From assembly GCF_001426685.1 (NCBI RefSeq), contig NZ_LMFB01000005.1, forward strand, positions 23,906 through 87,905: a stretch of DNA of 64,000 nt, given 5' to 3'. The notes below the pieces were generated by a model. The model ran no database searches. It was not told the origin of the DNA and saw only the letters and a program-made list of their open reading frames with translations. Shown one piece after another: positions 1 to 8,887 of this stretch (position 1 is its first letter; every line of letters starts with the position of its first letter). This DNA comes from Rhizobium sp. Root483D2. Its GTDB lineage: Bacteria > Pseudomonadota > Alphaproteobacteria > Rhizobiales > Rhizobiaceae. Both the position numbers and the translations under genes were made by a program.

Positions 1-378
1 AAATTCCAGCACGAGACGCATGACACGCGGCGTCTGCTTCCCGTTGGTGTCGTCAACTATCCCTCGGAGTCGGTTCCCTATACGCGGATCACCGAATACA
101 AGCACCTGACCGGGCAGATCCATCCGAAAACCAGCATTTCCTATGAGTTCGCCTGCGCAGACGGAGATCCCTATTACCCCATTCCACGGCCGGAAAACCA
201 GGCGCTTTACAAGCAGTATGAGGCGCTGGCGCGTGAGCATAGCGATGTGACGTTTGTCGGACGGCTTGGCACCTACAAATATTACAATATGGATCAGGTG
301 GTCGGCCAGGCCTTGGCCACATACAGGCGCATGACCAAGGCCGATGCGGGCGATGTCGTTACTGCCCGTGCGCAATGA
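1..378 (+). CDS. glf: UDP-galactopyranose mutase, C-terminal part (5' end outside window)
   Basis: Only the last 125 codons are present; the gene is open at the left edge. The enzyme is a flavoprotein that interconverts UDP-galactopyranose and UDP-galactofuranose, the donor for galactofuranose in surface glycans. Seen: the family's C-terminal blocks VNYPSESVPYTRITEYKHLTG, the DPYYPIP motif, and FVGRLGTYKYYNMDQV near the end, which line the substrate and flavin pocket in known mutases. The stop codon overlaps the next start as ATGA, so translation is probably coupled to the downstream glycosyltransferase fusion. This suggests the following glycosyltransferases build a galactofuranose-containing polymer or glycolipid, which is an inference. 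Confidence 0.93.
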   Translation, partial: KFQHETHDTRRLLPVGVVNYPSESVPYTRITEYKHLTGQIHPKTSISYEFACADGDPYYPIPRPENQALYKQYEALAREHSDVTFVGRLGTYKYYNMDQVVGQALATYRRMTKADAGDVVTARAQ

Positions 379-3300
379 CCAGGCGAAGTCATCGGATTGT
401 CCTTGCGACCGATAGTCTCGATCCATCGGGCATGGGCGAACATATGCTGACGCTTGGACGGTCGCTCCAGCCACAGTTCGACGTCACGCTCGCAGCCTAT
501 GGCGACATGGAACTTTTGGCAAAAGCGGCAACTTGCGGGCTCGCGGTGAAGGCCATCGGCGATATCGGCGCGTTCGAGCTTTGGTTGCGCTCGTCCAGCG
601 TTGCTTTGCTTCATGTCCATGCGGGTATCGGCTGGGAGGGGCACGCGATCGCAAACGCCGGTTCGGCCTGCACTATTCCCGTCATCCGCACGGAGCATCT
701 GCCCTATCTTTTGACTGACACCGAGCAGCGGGAACAATATGCGCGGGAAAGCGAGGCGCTGTCTCATCACATTGCGGTCTCGGAATCGTCCCGCGCAAGC
801 TTTCAAGAAAACGGCGTTGACGGCCAGCGGATAACGGTGGTGCGCAATGGTATTTTCGCGCTTCCGGAAGCCCGGTCTGCCAAAGCGGAGCTTGGCCTTG
901 CAGGAAAGACGGTTCTTTTGACCGTGGCGCGGTTTTCCAAGCAAAAAGATCACGCGTCGCTGATCAGGGCGCTGCCTGCGGTTTTAGCTGCCGATCCATC
1001 TGTCGTCCTGTTGCTGGTCGGCAAGGGTGAGGAGATGCAAGCGGTGCAGGCGCTGGTCGAAGATCTGTCGCTGTGCACGAATGTCCGGTTTCTGGGGCGC
1101 CGCACAGATATCGCAGAACTGATGGCCAGCGCCGACCTGTTCGTGCTGCCCTCGCAATTCGAGGGCCTGCCGCTCGCAGTGCTTGAGGCGATGTCGCTGG
1201 GACTGCCCGTTGTCGCAACCCGGATCGGCGGCACTGTCGAGGCGCTTGGAACCGGCCATCCCTTCCTTGCGGAAGCTGCCAATCCTCAGTCTCTCTCAGG
1301 CGTTCTGATTGAGGCACTCGGAAATCGATCTGAGGCAAAAGCGTCAGGGCAAGCCGGCCGCGAACGGTTCCACGCCGAATTTTCAGCACAGCGCATGGCG
1401 GATGAAACCGCCTCCGTCTACCGCCGCTTTCTCTCAGAACAGGCATTTGATGCACAAGGACATGCTTTCATGAACAAGACACGTATCGGCTTCATCGGCG
1501 TCGGTGGTATTGCCCACCGGCATCTTGATATTCTCGCCGGTTTCGAAGATGTAACACTGGCCGCCTTTGCCGACCCGGATTTCGACCGCGCCACGCAGGC
1601 CGCGTCGCGGTTCGGCGCCAAGGCTTTCGACAGCCACAGAGCGATGCTGGACCAGGAAACGCTGGATGCCGTCTATATCTGCATTCCACCCTTTGCCCAT
1701 GGCGAGGCCGAGCGCGATCTAATTGCGAGGGGTATCCCGTTCTTCGTCGAAAAGCCGATCACGCTCGATATCGGGCTGGCGGAAGAATTGTCAGCGGCAG
1801 TTGAGGCCGCCGGGCTCATCACAGGTGTGGGCTATCACTGGCGCTATCTCGATACTGTTGAGGAGGCACGCCGGCTTCTTGCCGATAATCCGGCGCAGCT
1901 TCTGTCCGGCTATTGGCTGGATCAAACGCCGCCGCCGCAATGGTGGTGGAAGCAGGATCGTTCGGGCGGCCAGATGGTCGAGCAGACGACGCATATCGTC
2001 GATCTCGCCCGTTATCTTGTTGGAGAGGTCACGGAAGTCTATGGCCGTACCGGCTTCAAGGAACGGCCGGAATTTCCCGGCCTCGACGTACCCGCCGTCA
2101 CCACCGCGAGCCTCACCTTTCAATCGGGCGTCATTGCCAATATTTCCTCGACATGCCTGCTTGGCTGGAGCCACAAGATAGGCCTGAATATCTTCGCCGA
2201 CCGCCTGGCAATCGAACTGACGGATCATGATATCATGGTCGACGTGGGCGCCGGCAGGCCGGTCCGGCAGGCCGAGGGTGATCCGGTCTGGCGGGAAGAC
2301 CGCGATTTTGTTGATGCGGTACGCGGTGGCGATAATCATATCCGCTGCACCTATGCGGATGCGCTGGCAACGCACCGGCTTGCGCTTGCGGTCGCATCCT
2401 CGGCACGCAGCGGCGAGCCGGTCGGCGTTGAGGCGCCGGCTCTTCACCGCAATGCAATGGCACCACTCCAGCATCAGCCCCGCATGGAGGCGCCGCAAGG
2501 CCTTGCGCCCGGCCATCGGCATATCCGCTCGCTCGGGATCGAGAGCCCCGGAAAAGCATATCACTTCGAGTATGAGGAGGGGCCGCCCGCAGACGGCCAT
2601 GTCCGGCTGGACACGCTTTACACCGGTTTTTCCGCCGGAACCGAACTCACCTTCATTAAGAACACCAATCCTTATTTTCACTCCCGTTTTGACGGTGGCC
2701 GTGGCGTGTTCATCGAAAATGAGCCCGACCTTCGTTACCCGGTTCCGTTCCTGGGTTATATGGAGGTGGCCCGCGTCTCTGAAAGCAAAGCTTTCGGCTT
2801 TCAACAGGGCGATGTCGTTGCCACGACCTATGCGCACAAGACCGGCCACACCGCCGATCCGTTCCACGACGTGCTGATCCCCATGCCTGCCGATATCGAT
2901 CCCGTTCTCGGCGTCTTCGTGGCGCAGATGGGACCGATTGCGGCCAATGGCATCCTGCATGCCGACGCGGATGCCCTCGGGAACAATGTCTTTGCGCTTG
3001 GCGCGGGGATTGCCGGGCGCCGGGTGGTGGTTCTGGGGGCCGGCACGGTGGGCTTGATGACGGCGTTGTTTGCGCAGAAACTCGGAGCGTCTGACGTCGT
3101 CATTGCCGACCCCTCGGAATTCCGGCGCGGCAAGGCGCAGGCCATGGGTCTGACGGCGATGAACGAGGAGGAGATCTGGCAGCATGCGAAGGCACGCTGG
3201 CACAATGGAGGCAACGATCGCGGCGCCGATATCGTCTTCCAGACGCGCGCGCAGTCCCGAAGCCTGCATGTGGCGCTGAAAGCGTTGCGGCCGCAGGGCA

Positions 3301-3605
3301 CGGTGATCGACCTGGCCTTCTATCAGGATGGTGCCGATGCGTTGCGGCTTGGCGAGGAATTCCATCATAACGGCCTGAACATTCGCTGCGCTCAAATCAA
3401 CCGCGTTCCGCGCGGACTGTCCCCGCTTTGGGACAGGCGCAGGCTTGCCGGCGAGACCGTGCAACTGATGAAAAGCCACGGCGCATTGATCCACGAGCAT
3501 ATGATCACCCATATCGTCCCCTTTGAGGATGGGCCGAAATTCCTCGCCGATCTGGTGGAAAACCGGCCGGAATTCCTGCAAATCGTTTTCAAGGTCCATG
3601 AATGA
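375..3605 (+). CDS. Three-domain fusion: GT4 glycosyltransferase, Gfo/Idh/MocA oxidoreductase, MDR-type dehydrogenase
   Basis: A 1076-residue protein made of three enzymes normally encoded separately. Residues 1-355 form a GT-B glycosyltransferase of family 4 with an EX7E motif (E263, E271). Residues 366-690 form a Gfo/Idh/MocA oxidoreductase with a Rossmann motif near 372 (GFIGVGGIAHRH) and the EKP signature at 459-461. Residues about 710-1076 form a medium-chain dehydrogenase/reductase with a second Rossmann motif near 882 (VVVLGAGTVG). In this last part PFLGYMEVARV replaces the usual GHE zinc region, so it is probably zinc-free. An internal in-frame ATG at 1470 has AAGGA nine bases upstream, so the two oxidoreductase domains may also be made alone. 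The gene overlaps its neighbours on both sides by four bases. Role inferred: synthesis or modification of a sugar and its transfer in surface-glycan assembly. Domain calls are firm; substrates are unknown. Confidence 0.88.
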   Translation: MTRRSHRIVLATDSLDPSGMGEHMLTLGRSLQPQFDVTLAAYGDMELLAKAATCGLAVKAIGDIGAFELWLRSSSVALLHVHAGIGWEGHAIANAGSACTIPVIRTEHLPYLLTDTEQREQYARESEALSHHIAVSESSRASFQENGVDGQRITVVRNGIFALPEARSAKAELGLAGKTVLLTVARFSKQKDHASLIRALPAVLAADPSVVLLLVGKGEEMQAVQALVEDLSLCTNVRFLGRRTDIAELMASADLFVLPSQFEGLPLAVLEAMSLGLPVVATRIGGTVEALGTGHPFLAEAANPQSLSGVLIEALGNRSEAKASGQAGRERFHAEFSAQRMADETASVYRRFLSEQAFDAQGHAFMNKTRIGFIGVGGIAHRHLDILAGFEDVTLAAFADPDFDRATQAASRFGAKAFDSHRAMLDQETLDAVYICIPPFAHGEAERDLIARGIPFFVEKPITLDIGLAEELSAAVEAAGLITGVGYHWRYLDTVEEARRLLADNPAQLLSGYWLDQTPPPQWWWKQDRSGGQMVEQTTHIVDLARYLVGEVTEVYGRTGFKERPEFPGLDVPAVTTASLTFQSGVIANISSTCLLGWSHKIGLNIFADRLAIELTDHDIMVDVGAGRPVRQAEGDPVWREDRDFVDAVRGGDNHIRCTYADALATHRLALAVASSARSGEPVGVEAPALHRNAMAPLQHQPRMEAPQGLAPGHRHIRSLGIESPGKAYHFEYEEGPPADGHVRLDTLYTGFSAGTELTFIKNTNPYFHSRFDGGRGVFIENEPDLRYPVPFLGYMEVARVSESKAFGFQQGDVVATTYAHKTGHTADPFHDVLIPMPADIDPVLGVFVAQMGPIAANGILHADADALGNNVFALGAGIAGRRVVVLGAGTVGLMTALFAQKLGASDVVIADPSEFRRGKAQAMGLTAMNEEEIWQHAKARWHNGGNDRGADIVFQTRAQSRSLHVALKALRPQGTVIDLAFYQDGADALRLGEEFHHNGLNIRCAQINRVPRGLSPLWDRRRLAGETVQLMKSHGALIHEHMITHIVPFEDGPKFLADLVENRPEFLQIVFKVHE

Positions 3606-5842
3606 GCCCGCTCGAACCGCCGGTCCGTATCCTCTTCGTGTTCGCATGGCTGGTCGTGGGAGGGGAGGAAACCGAAGTCCGGCTTCTCGCCCGCAATCTC
3701 GACCGCGCGCACTACAAGCTCGATGTCGTCGCATGTTTCCGCAGGCCCAATATGCCGGAGCAGACGCATGAGCAACTGACGGCACTCGGTGTCGATGTCG
3801 ATACGACACCTTACGAACTGTCGTTTCAGGACACGGTCGGCTATCTGGCACAGAAGATTCCGGGGTACGATATCGTGATCTCGTGCCAGAATGTTGCGGA
3901 CATATATCCGGCGCTGGAGCGTCTTCATCTGAGGCCGCCTTTGATCGAGCATGGCGGCCTGGTGTCGGAGGCCTTGGCGGGGCCGAAGCATTTTACCAGC
4001 CGTTATGTCGGCGTCTGCCGGTCCATACGCGATGCCGCCGCATCTATGATGCCGGGCCGTGAAGACGATGCGATCGAGATTCCGTCCATGGTGGACCTCG
4101 CGGAATTCGATCCGTCTCAGCGAAGTGCCGTGCGCGCATCACTCGGCGTCACGGACAGCAACGTTTTGATCGGCTGGGTCGGCCGTCTGGACCCCAAGAA
4201 AAATGTCGAGGATTTCATCGAAGCGGCTGCGATCGTGTATGCCACAGACGCTTCTGCGCGGTTCGTGGTCGTTGGCGGGCCGGATGCCTTCATGCCGGAT
4301 TATGCCATCCGGTTGACATCCCTGGTGGCCGCCCGCGGACTGGCTGGCGTCCTCACCTTCCTCGGAGACCGGAAGGATATTCCAGCGCTGCTGTCGGCTT
4401 TAGATATTTTCACCTGGCTGTCAAAAGGCGAGGGCATGCCCCATGTGATCGCAGAGGCGGGCGCGGCCGCCTTGCCGGTCATCGCCACGCCGGATAATGG
4501 CGCCCTGCAGCAGATCGAGGATGGGGTGTCCGGGCTGTTCGTTCCCTATGGTGACCCGGCTTCCGTCGCCACGACGATGAAGAGGCTGATCGCTTCAAGC
4601 GAATTGCGCGCAAGTCTTGGTAAAGCCTTGCGGCTAAAGGTCGAAACCCACTATAGCGTCGCCGCCGTGGTCCCCCAGTGGGAAGATCTCATACGGCAGG
4701 TCCTGGCAGAAAAGATGGCAGCACAGCCGACGGGACTGTTCCAATCCTTTCTGCAAGGCGGCTTCGAATGTTCCACGCACCGGTTGCGGGCGCATGAGGG
4801 TGAAACGGCCGGAAAACGCCTGGATGTCATTGCGGCGACCGGACACGATGTTCACGCGGCAAACGACTATTCGCAACTTGCCCGGCACGAAATCCGCACG
4901 GTGCGGGATGGATTGCGCTGGCATCTGATCGAAACCGTTCCCGGACAATACGACTGGTCGAGTTTTCTGCCGATGCTCAAGGCGTCGAACGATACCGGCA
5001 CCCAGGTGATCTGGGACCTGCTGCACTATGGCTGGCCGGATGACATCGACATCTGGTCGCCGGATTTTGTTGCGCGTTTCGCCCGCTTTGCCCGTGCCGC
5101 AGCAAGCATCGTCAGGCAGGAAAGCGGCGCGGTTCCTTTCTATTCGCCTGTCAATGAAATCTCCTTCTTCTCCTGGGGTGGTGGCGATGCCGGCTATCTC
5201 AATCCTTTTGCGAACGGGCGCGGTTTTGAGCTGAAAATCCAGCTGGCGCGCGCGTCCATCGCGGCGATGGACGCCATTCTCACTGTCGATCCGCGTGCCC
5301 GCTTTGTCCATTGCGATCCGGTGATCAACGTCGTCCCCGAGCCGTCCCGCCCTTGGGAACGGCGGGTGGCGGAAGGTCATCGTCAGTCGCAGTTTCAAGG
5401 CTGGGACCTGATCGCCGGCCGGATGTGGCCGCAGATCGGCGGTGCGGAAAAATACCTCGATATTGTCGGCGTCAACTACTACCACAACAACCAGTGGATT
5501 CACGGCGGGCCGCCGATCGACATGGATCACCCGCTCTATAAACCGCTGCGCACGATCCTGACCGAAACCTATGCGCGCTATGGAAAACCGATGTTTATCG
5601 CAGAAACGGGCATCGAGGCGGAGCGCCGAGAGAGCTGGATTGCCTATGTCCATGCCGAGGTTCAGGCCGCTTTGCGCAACGGTGTGCCGATCGAAGGCAT
5701 TTGCCTCTATCCCATCGTCAATCATCCCGGTTGGGACGACGACAGGGCTTGTGAGAACGGCCTCCTATCGATGCGGATTGAGGGGGCAGAGCGGCAGGAA
5801 TACGAGCCGCTTGCGAGGACACTGCGCAGTCTTCGGCGCTAA
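3602..5842 (+). CDS. GT4 glycosyltransferase fused to a clan GH-A glycoside hydrolase-like domain
   Basis: Residues 1-370 are a GT-B, family 4 glycosyltransferase with an EX7E motif at E277 and E285 inside SKGEGMPHVIAEAG. Residues about 380-746 are a TIM-barrel domain resembling beta-glucosidases (GH1-like, clan GH-A). The proton donor is expected at E519 (SPVNEISFF) and the nucleophile at E668 (FIAETGIE), both on the expected strands. No signal peptide or membrane segment is visible, so the protein is probably cytosolic, where a hydrolase joined to a transferase could act as a transglycosidase, an editing enzyme or a binding module. It overlaps the preceding fusion gene by ATGA and ends the cluster. 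Domain identities are firm; the joint function is unknown. Confidence 0.87.
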   Translation: MSPLEPPVRILFVFAWLVVGGEETEVRLLARNLDRAHYKLDVVACFRRPNMPEQTHEQLTALGVDVDTTPYELSFQDTVGYLAQKIPGYDIVISCQNVADIYPALERLHLRPPLIEHGGLVSEALAGPKHFTSRYVGVCRSIRDAAASMMPGREDDAIEIPSMVDLAEFDPSQRSAVRASLGVTDSNVLIGWVGRLDPKKNVEDFIEAAAIVYATDASARFVVVGGPDAFMPDYAIRLTSLVAARGLAGVLTFLGDRKDIPALLSALDIFTWLSKGEGMPHVIAEAGAAALPVIATPDNGALQQIEDGVSGLFVPYGDPASVATTMKRLIASSELRASLGKALRLKVETHYSVAAVVPQWEDLIRQVLAEKMAAQPTGLFQSFLQGGFECSTHRLRAHEGETAGKRLDVIAATGHDVHAANDYSQLARHEIRTVRDGLRWHLIETVPGQYDWSSFLPMLKASNDTGTQVIWDLLHYGWPDDIDIWSPDFVARFARFARAAASIVRQESGAVPFYSPVNEISFFSWGGGDAGYLNPFANGRGFELKIQLARASIAAMDAILTVDPRARFVHCDPVINVVPEPSRPWERRVAEGHRQSQFQGWDLIAGRMWPQIGGAEKYLDIVGVNYYHNNQWIHGGPPIDMDHPLYKPLRTILTETYARYGKPMFIAETGIEAERRESWIAYVHAEVQAALRNGVPIEGICLYPIVNHPGWDDDRACENGLLSMRIEGAERQEYEPLARTLRSLRR

Positions 5843-6224
5843 AAGGGTTGTGAGTGGCCGAATTCGGCGGCTTCCTGCCGCCGGATCGCACTGAGGCAAG
5901 CATGCCGTTCGTGTTGGCTCAGTCCGCCGGGTTGAACAGCGTGGTTTTTCCTCGCTGGGCGACGGATCGCCGGCTGCGGGCACCGGGCCGTGATGTAAAC
6001 ATCCGCAGCGAATGGAACATGAAAAATTCAGCGGCGGCGGGCGGCGATACCTGAGCTGAAGGGCCGGAAAACGGCATATTTGCCCTTGATCCGATCATGA
6101 TGCCACCGTCGATGGCCAATGGAAATTCGTTCAAAACGGTCTTCTGGAAAGGGGTGATTAACCTTTATTTTCTATTGAAATGGGGTGTGCCCATTGCGCG
6201 TGAATTTTGAGTGAGCAGGTCCCT
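5843..6224. other. Intergenic region with a hairpin after the glycan cluster
   Basis: This 380-base gap separates the glycan genes from ftsK. At 5862-5886 there is a 10-bp stem with one G-T pair around the loop TTCCT, 20 bases past the stop codon. It could terminate the upstream operon, although no run of T follows. The rest shows no convincing gene. The last 60 bases are AT-richer and probably carry the ftsK promoter, but no clear -35/-10 pair could be fixed. Confidence 0.4.
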
Positions 6225-8759
6225 ATGCGTCTTTCCCGAACCAATTTTTCGAACGGCTTTGATCATACAGGGGATCGGCCTGCAGACCCGGAAAATCATC
6301 TGGGAAAAGCGGAGCGCCGCATCTATGGCGCTCCCGCCGATGTAAAGAGCGAGGAAGGCCCATATGAGGCCGATACCGACGCGATGGCTGAGATCGAGGG
6401 GCGGGGGGATGCGCCCGTCTGGCAGAGCGCGTTCGTGCTTGGACCCAACGTCCGCTTCACCCGGACCCCGGAAAGTGTCTATTCTAAGCGCCCCGCCGGC
6501 GAGATCCGCAAGGAAGCCGAAGAGCCGAACCAGCCTGTGCAGGATGTTGCCATCATAACCGTCCCCGCAGTGGTCGAACCGATAGAAACGGTCGTCGTTA
6601 CTGCGCAGCCTGTCCCGGTCGAGCCTGTGCCTGAAGAGAAGCCTGCCGTATCCGGTATTCAATTGCTGTCCTATCGTCTCAGGCAGGAACTGGAAGCGTC
6701 GCGCCTGGCTGCGAACGAACATGCTGAGCCCGCCGATCTCGATCTCGCCTGTTTTCCGGCCGAGCAGGAAGCCGTGGCCGCAGATGTGCTGGAACCGGTG
6801 ACAAGGCAGGCCAGTTCCTTCCTGCATGTGTCGGATGAAGTGTTCTGGAACACATTGGATATGGATGCCGACATCAATATTCTGGCGCCGGTCATGCATT
6901 GGCAGCCCCCAGAGGTTCATTCCGCCGCCGGTTCGGTGACGGCGCTCTACCGCGAAATCGGCGTGAAGGCGGCAGGCCGTTATGTTGCGGCGCCCAATGT
7001 TGCGGTACCTGTCGTGAGCAGCCCCGCGCCCGTCGAAACGACGCCGCCCATCGTTGAAGAGATCCGACCGGTTGTGGCAGAGCTCGCCGAGCCGGTTGAA
7101 CCTGTGCGCATTGCCAAGCCAGCCGTGGCGGTGTCCAGACCGATCCGCGCGGTGCGGCCCGATACGTTCGTGGCCATTCCCGAAATGACCTCGGATGCTG
7201 GGGCCGGCGAATATATTTTCCCTCCGGTGACGCTCCTGCAGGAACCATCCGTCCAGCAGACTGCTGTTATCACACAGGAAGCGCTGGAACAGAGCGCCGG
7301 CCTGCTCGAAAGCGTGCTCGAGGATTTTGGCGTGCGCGGCGAGATCATCGATGTCCGCCCGGGGCCTGTTGTGACCCTGTACGAATTCGAACCGGCGCCG
7401 GGCGTCAAGTCGTCGCGCGTCATCGGCCTGTCCGACGATATCGCCCGCTCGATGTCGGCGCTTTCGGCCCGTGTCGCCGTCGTGCCAGGCCGCAATGTCA
7501 TCGGCATCGAACTGCCGAACCCGGTGCGCGAGACGGTGTATTTCCGCGAACTGATCGAGTCTGAAAACTACGGCGAGACGCGTTTCAAGCTGGCCCTTTG
7601 CCTTGGCAAGACGATCGGCGGCGAGCCCGTTGTCGCGGAACTGGCAAAGATGCCGCATCTTCTGGTCGCCGGCACCACGGGCTCGGGCAAGTCGGTGGCG
7701 ATCAACACGATGATCCTGTCCTTGCTCTACCGGCTGAAGCCGGAGGAATGCCGCCTGATCATGGTGGACCCGAAGATGCTGGAATTGTCGGTCTATGACG
7801 GCATCCCGCATCTTCTGACACCTGTGGTGACGGACCCGAAAAAGGCGGTGATGGCGCTGAAATGGGCCGTGCGCGAAATGGAGGACCGCTACCGCAAGAT
7901 GTCGCGGCTCGGCGTGCGCAATATCGACGGCTACAATGCACGCGCTGCGATGGCGCGCGCCAAGGGCGAAACGATCCTGTGCAGCGTGCAGACCGGATTT
8001 GACCGCTCGACCGGCGAGCCGATCTTCGAACAGGAGGAAATGGATCTCGCGCCCATGCCCTATATCGTCGTCATCGTCGATGAGATGGCCGACCTGATGA
8101 TGGTTGCGGGCAAGGAGATCGAAGGGGCTATCCAGCGTCTGGCGCAGATGGCGCGTGCCGCCGGCATCCACCTGATCATGGCGACACAACGCCCCTCGGT
8201 CGATGTCATCACCGGCACGATCAAGGCAAACTTCCCGACCCGTATCTCCTTCCAGGTGACCTCGAAGATCGACAGCCGCACCATCCTGGGCGAGCAGGGC
8301 GCCGAGCATCTCTTGGGACAGGGCGATATGCTGCACATGGTCGGCGGCGGGCGGATTGCCCGTGTCCACGGCCCCTTCGTTTCCGACGAGGAAGTCGAAA
8401 AGGTCGTCGCACATCTGAAAACGCAAGGGCGCCCGGAATATCTTGGCACGGTCACAGAAGATGCCGAGGACATCGACGGGCCGGCCGAAGACGACGCTGC
8501 CGTTTTCGACAAGGGCGCAATGGCGGAAGAGGACGGCAACGACCTCTATGACAAGGCGGTCAAGGTCGTCTTGCGTGACAAAAAGTGCTCGACATCCTAT
8601 ATCCAGCGCCGCCTGCAGATCGGCTATAACAGAGCAGCCTCGCTGGTCGAGCGGATGGAGCGCGAAGGGCTGGTCGGCTCGGCAAACCATGTCGGCAAGC
8701 GCTCGATCCTATCGGCAGGCCGCGAAGTCGCCGAAATGCCAACTGGCGACGAGGAATAA
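6225..8759 (+). CDS. ftsK: FtsK/SpoIIIE-type DNA translocase without membrane domain
   Basis: Hexameric, ATP-driven DNA pump related to the FtsK motor that clears and aligns chromosome termini at the septum. The C-terminal half carries the FtsK alpha/beta motor: Walker A GTTGSGKS around residue 483, Walker [13 protein letters not shown], then [21 protein letters not shown] gamma-type winged helix ([21 protein letters not shown]) ends the protein. The first 340 residues are acidic and rich in Pro, Val and Glu, with none of the four transmembrane helices of canonical FtsK, so the protein should be soluble. ATG at 6225 is preferred; an in-frame TTG at 6207 would add six residues. Rhizobia commonly also encode a membrane-anchored FtsK elsewhere, so this is probably a second translocase. 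Confidence 0.92.
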   Translation: MRLSRTNFSNGFDHTGDRPADPENHLGKAERRIYGAPADVKSEEGPYEADTDAMAEIEGRGDAPVWQSAFVLGPNVRFTRTPESVYSKRPAGEIRKEAEEPNQPVQDVAIITVPAVVEPIETVVVTAQPVPVEPVPEEKPAVSGIQLLSYRLRQELEASRLAANEHAEPADLDLACFPAEQEAVAADVLEPVTRQASSFLHVSDEVFWNTLDMDADINILAPVMHWQPPEVHSAAGSVTALYREIGVKAAGRYVAAPNVAVPVVSSPAPVETTPPIVEEIRPVVAELAEPVEPVRIAKPAVAVSRPIRAVRPDTFVAIPEMTSDAGAGEYIFPPVTLLQEPSVQQTAVITQEALEQSAGLLESVLEDFGVRGEIIDVRPGPVVTLYEFEPAPGVKSSRVIGLSDDIARSMSALSARVAVVPGRNVIGIELPNPVRETVYFRELIESENYGETRFKLALCLGKTIGGEPVVAELAKMPHLLVAGTTGSGKSVAINTMILSLLYRLKPEECRLIMVDPKMLELSVYDGIPHLLTPVVTDPKKAVMALKWAVREMEDRYRKMSRLGVRNIDGYNARAAMARAKGETILCSVQTGFDRSTGEPIFEQEEMDLAPMPYIVVIVDEMADLMMVAGKEIEGAIQRLAQMARAAGIHLIMATQRPSVDVITGTIKANFPTRISFQVTSKIDSRTILGEQGAEHLLGQGDMLHMVGGGRIARVHGPFVSDEEVEKVVAHLKTQGRPEYLGTVTEDAEDIDGPAEDDAAVFDKGAMAEEDGNDLYDKAVKVVLRDKKCSTSYIQRRLQIGYNRAASLVERMEREGLVGSANHVGKRSILSAGREVAEMPTGDEE

Positions 8760-8769
8760 AAGGGGCTGC

Positions 8770-8797
8770 CGGACTGCGGCCGGATGGGCGCAGTCCG
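8770..8797 (+). terminator. Hairpin terminator after ftsK
   Basis: A perfect 9-bp inverted repeat (CGGACTGCG / CGCAGTCCG) around a 10-base loop starts 10 bases after the ftsK stop codon and is followed by a short T-containing stretch. It lies between ftsK and a convergent ATPase gene, so it may serve both directions. Confidence 0.6.
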
Positions 8798-8887
8798 TGG
8801 TTTCAAGCTGACGATTTGGAGTTGGCGACGGAGCCGCTGCCCGCGACGTTGGGCTTTGATGGACGATCAGATATTGTCCCAATTTCG

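Noticed and set aside
1460..1480. Idea that the three-domain gene is really two genes broken by a sequencing error
   Set aside because: There is no frameshift or stop at the junction, both domains are in the same frame, and the junction codons read normally. A separate internal start remains possible and is reported.
1791..3851. A 686-codon minus-strand frame across the oxidoreductase part of the first fusion and the start of the next gene
   Set aside because: It crosses two well-supported plus-strand genes and shows no recognisable domain.
6165..8690. An 841-codon open frame on the minus strand across ftsK
   Set aside because: Antisense of clear FtsK motor motifs; composition (His, Asp, Arg, Gly) is the usual shadow pattern and no family motif is present.
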